Source: JBCCXZ01 sp965228005
GTDB lineage: Bacteria; Planctomycetota; Planctomycetia; Pirellulales; Lacipirellulaceae
Length of the DNA stretch: 64,000 nucleotides
Assembly (NCBI GenBank): GCA_965228005.1
Contig: CBDDGV010000002.1
Coordinates: forward strand, 286,910-350,909
Direction: 5' to 3'
The notes under the pieces were generated by a model that was not told the origin of the DNA, ran no database searches, and worked only from the letters and a program-made list of their open reading frames with translations. This document shows, piece by piece, positions 61,877-64,000 of the stretch; position 1 is the stretch's first letter; each line of letters begins with the position of its first letter. A program made the position numbers and the translations under genes.

Positions 61877-64000
61877 ATGCGGATTGTTGCTCAGTTTACG
61901 CTCGTCGTTTGCTTCACCCTGACCGCGGTGTTCGGCGTTTCCGATGCGGTCGGCGAAGACGGCGGCTCGCGGATGATCACGTTCAACCGCGGCGGCGAGA
62001 CCTACTACGGCATCAGCCTGATGCCGGGCAGCGAGGTGAAGGCCCCGTCGGCGCCGGTGGTGTCGGTGGTGTTCGACACCTCGGCGACGCAGCAGGGCGC
62101 GTACCGCACGACGGCCCGGGCGGCGTTGGGCGAGCTGCTTGGCTCGCTCGACGGCGACGCAACCGTGCAGCTTTTCGCGGCGGACCTCGACGCCGTGCCG
62201 ATGGGCGGCGCCTTCTCGGCTTCGGACGCCGCGTCGGCCGACGCGGCCTTGGCGGAGCTCGACCAACGCGTGCCGCTGGGTTCGACCGACTTTACCAAGT
62301 CGCTGCGGACGGTGATGGCCAGCGCCCCGGCCGCCGACGACCGGCAGCACGTGCTGGTTTACATCGGCGACGGCTTGAGTGTGGCCAACCTGCTGGACGA
62401 CGCGACGCTCCGCGGCGTGGTGGACGACCTGACCGCGCAGCGGACCGCGTTGAGCAGCTACGTGATCGGCCCCGGCACCGACGCGGAGACGCTGGCCGTG
62501 CTGGCCAACCACACCGGCGGCAACGTCTACGTGGCCGAACCGCTTGCCAAGGCCGACGACGCCGCGGGCGTGACGGCCGAGCGGGCCCTGACTGAAAACC
62601 AACGCCTGGGCCGGCTGGCCGGGAAGCGCTTGGCCGAGTGGGCCGGCGCCACGGTGTATTGGCCGACGGCGGTCGAGATGGGCGGGTCGTTCGGGCAGGT
62701 GCTGCCCGAAGGCTGCCCGCCGCTGCGATCGGACCGCGACTCGATCGTGATCGGGTTCACGCCCAACTCGCTGCCGGCGGAGGCCTCGATCGGCGTCGAG
62801 ACCGAGGTGGTTGGGCACGCCGGGACGGTTTCTCACACGTGGTCGGTGCGGCCCGAAGCGCCGAGCGACGACCACGCATTCCTCGCACAACTGGTCGACA
62901 AGAACCTGTTCTCCGGCGGACTGCGGCTGCCGACGGTGGGCTCGGCGGGGCTCGCCGAGAGCGCCCGCCTGATCGGCGCCCGGCTGGACCAGCTCACGGG
63001 GATCGCCCAGCGGGCGGCCGCGTCGGGCGACCGGCGTTCGGCGGAGCGGATCGTGCAGACCGTGCTGCAGGCCGACCCGGGCAACGTGCAGGCCGAACTG
63101 GTGCAGAACGTCGTCGAAGAGATGCCCGTGTTGGCGATGCCGGCCGGCGAGTTCGACGGGGCCATGATCATGGACGAGGGTTCGCTCCTAGACCAGGTCG
63201 TCGACGGCGGCGAGTTCCTGGACGAGGTCGAGCAGGAGCGTCGCGTGTACGCGGAGCTGCTGGCCAAAGAGGTGCAGAACACGATCCTGGGCGCCCGGGC
63301 GATCATGAAGAGCTCGCCGCAGCAGGCGATGCAGGACCTGAAGCTCTCGCTGGAGGGAGTGCGCACCGCCGCGGACCTGGAAGAAGGCAAGCGGGCCGAG
63401 CTGGCCGACAAGCTGCAGACGGCACTGAAGGAGGCCCGTTACCAGGCGTCCGTGAAGGCGGAGCTGGACCGGCAGCGGGACCAAGAGCTGGCGACCCTCC
63501 GCGAGGTGAAGCTGCTGAACGAGCAGCTGACGCGGAAGATCGAGCGTACCGACCAACTGGTGGACCGCTTCGAGGCGCTGATGGAAGAGCGCCGCTACGA
63601 GGAGGCCAAAGAAGTGGCCGCGGTGGTGGCCGTGAATGAAGACGACGACGGCCCCGAGAGCGTGATCGCCCGCTCGACCGTGCTCAACGCCCGATTCTCG
63701 CGCAACGTGTACCTGCAAGAAGTGGCGCGGGCCGCCCGGTGGGACGCCTTCTTCGACACGATGTACCAGATCGAGCTGTCGCACATCCCGTTCCCGGACA
63801 ACCCTCCGATAGTGTACCCGGATGCCGACATCTGGGAGGAGCTCTCGAGCCGTCGGAAGGACCGCTACGCGTCGATGGACCTCAGCGCGAGCAGCCCGGC
63901 GGAAGAGAAGATCAACAGCACGCTCCGCGACCAGATACAAGGGTCTCTGCAGTACGTCGAGGACGAGGTGCTGCTGATCACCACCGAAGAACGCGCCAAC
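61877..64000 (+). CDS. Large exported VWA-like protein, 3' end beyond window
   Basis: At least 708 codons open to the window edge. Signal peptide at 1-26 (MRIVAQFTLVVCFTLTAVFG to AVGE). Residues about 45-215 resemble a VWA-type fold (VVSVVFDTSATQQGAYRTTARAAL, VLVYIGDGLSVANLL, SSYVIGPGTDAETLAVLANHTGG). Then follow helical, charged segments with coiled-coil character (about 480-580, KEVQNTILGARAIM, EQLTRKIERTDQLVDRF). The visible end (YVEDEVLLITTEERA) resembles a repeated motif of giant planctomycete envelope proteins related to secretin N-domains; this link is tentative. GGGAG precedes the start. Divergent from the SLC13 gene. Confidence 0.75.
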   Translation, partial: MRIVAQFTLVVCFTLTAVFGVSDAVGEDGGSRMITFNRGGETYYGISLMPGSEVKAPSAPVVSVVFDTSATQQGAYRTTARAALGELLGSLDGDATVQLFAADLDAVPMGGAFSASDAASADAALAELDQRVPLGSTDFTKSLRTVMASAPAADDRQHVLVYIGDGLSVANLLDDATLRGVVDDLTAQRTALSSYVIGPGTDAETLAVLANHTGGNVYVAEPLAKADDAAGVTAERALTENQRLGRLAGKRLAEWAGATVYWPTAVEMGGSFGQVLPEGCPPLRSDRDSIVIGFTPNSLPAEASIGVETEVVGHAGTVSHTWSVRPEAPSDDHAFLAQLVDKNLFSGGLRLPTVGSAGLAESARLIGARLDQLTGIAQRAAASGDRRSAERIVQTVLQADPGNVQAELVQNVVEEMPVLAMPAGEFDGAMIMDEGSLLDQVVDGGEFLDEVEQERRVYAELLAKEVQNTILGARAIMKSSPQQAMQDLKLSLEGVRTAADLEEGKRAELADKLQTALKEARYQASVKAELDRQRDQELATLREVKLLNEQLTRKIERTDQLVDRFEALMEERRYEEAKEVAAVVAVNEDDDGPESVIARSTVLNARFSRNVYLQEVARAARWDAFFDTMYQIELSHIPFPDNPPIVYPDADIWEELSSRRKDRYASMDLSASSPAEEKINSTLRDQIQGSLQYVEDEVLLITTEERAN

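Overview
The window is GC-rich DNA from a planctomycete, most likely of the order Pirellulales (Lacipirellulaceae-like, inferred from gene content only). Hallmarks are several secreted proteins ending in PEP-CTERM sorting signals, Ca-binding dockerin-like repeats placed just before those signals, a DUF1559 prepilin-type protein, an N-terminal LEPR-like surface motif, and non-genic gaps filled with palindromic repeats. No rRNA, CRISPR array or intact transposase gene was seen; there is one tRNA (Pro, TGG).

Layout. 0.1-6 kb: an acetate-type Na+/solute symporter with its small DUF485 partner, a DUF1579 protein, a PEP-CTERM protein, a 460-bp inverted-repeat element and a SYLF-domain protein. 6-16.6 kb: tRNA-Pro, parB, parA, then a patch of unrecognised membrane and lipoprotein genes around a subtilase-like surface protein broken by two in-frame stops, two perfect parS sites in inverted orientation, a pair of CBS-domain genes, a third near-parS site and a DUF1015 gene. 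The par genes and sites suggest this is near the chromosome origin. 16.7-29.5 kb: zinc-ribbon protein, MBL-like/DinB protein, ahcY, trpF, an ExeA-like ATPase, an NAD-sugar epimerase, a dolichol-phosphate-mannose-synthase-like transferase, phosphofructokinase, aldo/keto reductase and acetyl-CoA synthetase. 30-35 kb: a low-GC membrane protein with a tandem helical repeat, a secreted GH25 lysozyme-like protein, and an RTX-repeat protein with an HExxH metallopeptidase motif. 35-42.5 kb: a chemosensory operon on the minus strand (cheA, cheW, soluble double-PAS receptor, cheB, a membrane coiled-coil protein) with no cheR or cheY. 43-55 kb: sugar-dehydrogenase-like PEP-CTERM protein, glmS, kdsB, a Cys-rich exported protein, the DUF1559 protein, a single ORF made of two fused PEP-CTERM precursors, an L-2-hydroxyglutarate oxidase/flavin reductase/thiamine-binding operon, and another PEP-CTERM protein. 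55-64 kb: methyltransferase, tsaD, thioredoxin-like protein, DegP/HtrA protease, SLC13-type transporter, and the 5' part of a large exported VWA-like protein cut by the window edge.

Functional links: the symporter and acetyl-CoA synthetase would together take up and activate acetate; glmS, kdsB, the epimerase and the polyprenol glycosyltransferase feed envelope polysaccharide; the PEP-CTERM, dockerin and LEPR proteins form a surface/exported set. The exosortase that would process the PEP-CTERM proteins is not in this window.

The least explained features are a roughly 400-bp multi-hairpin non-coding repeat present in three diverged copies (6.2-6.6, 29.5-29.9 and 47.8-48.2 kb), the protease with two clean stop codons, the fused double PEP-CTERM ORF with a hairpin at its junction, and several other palindromic repeat families.
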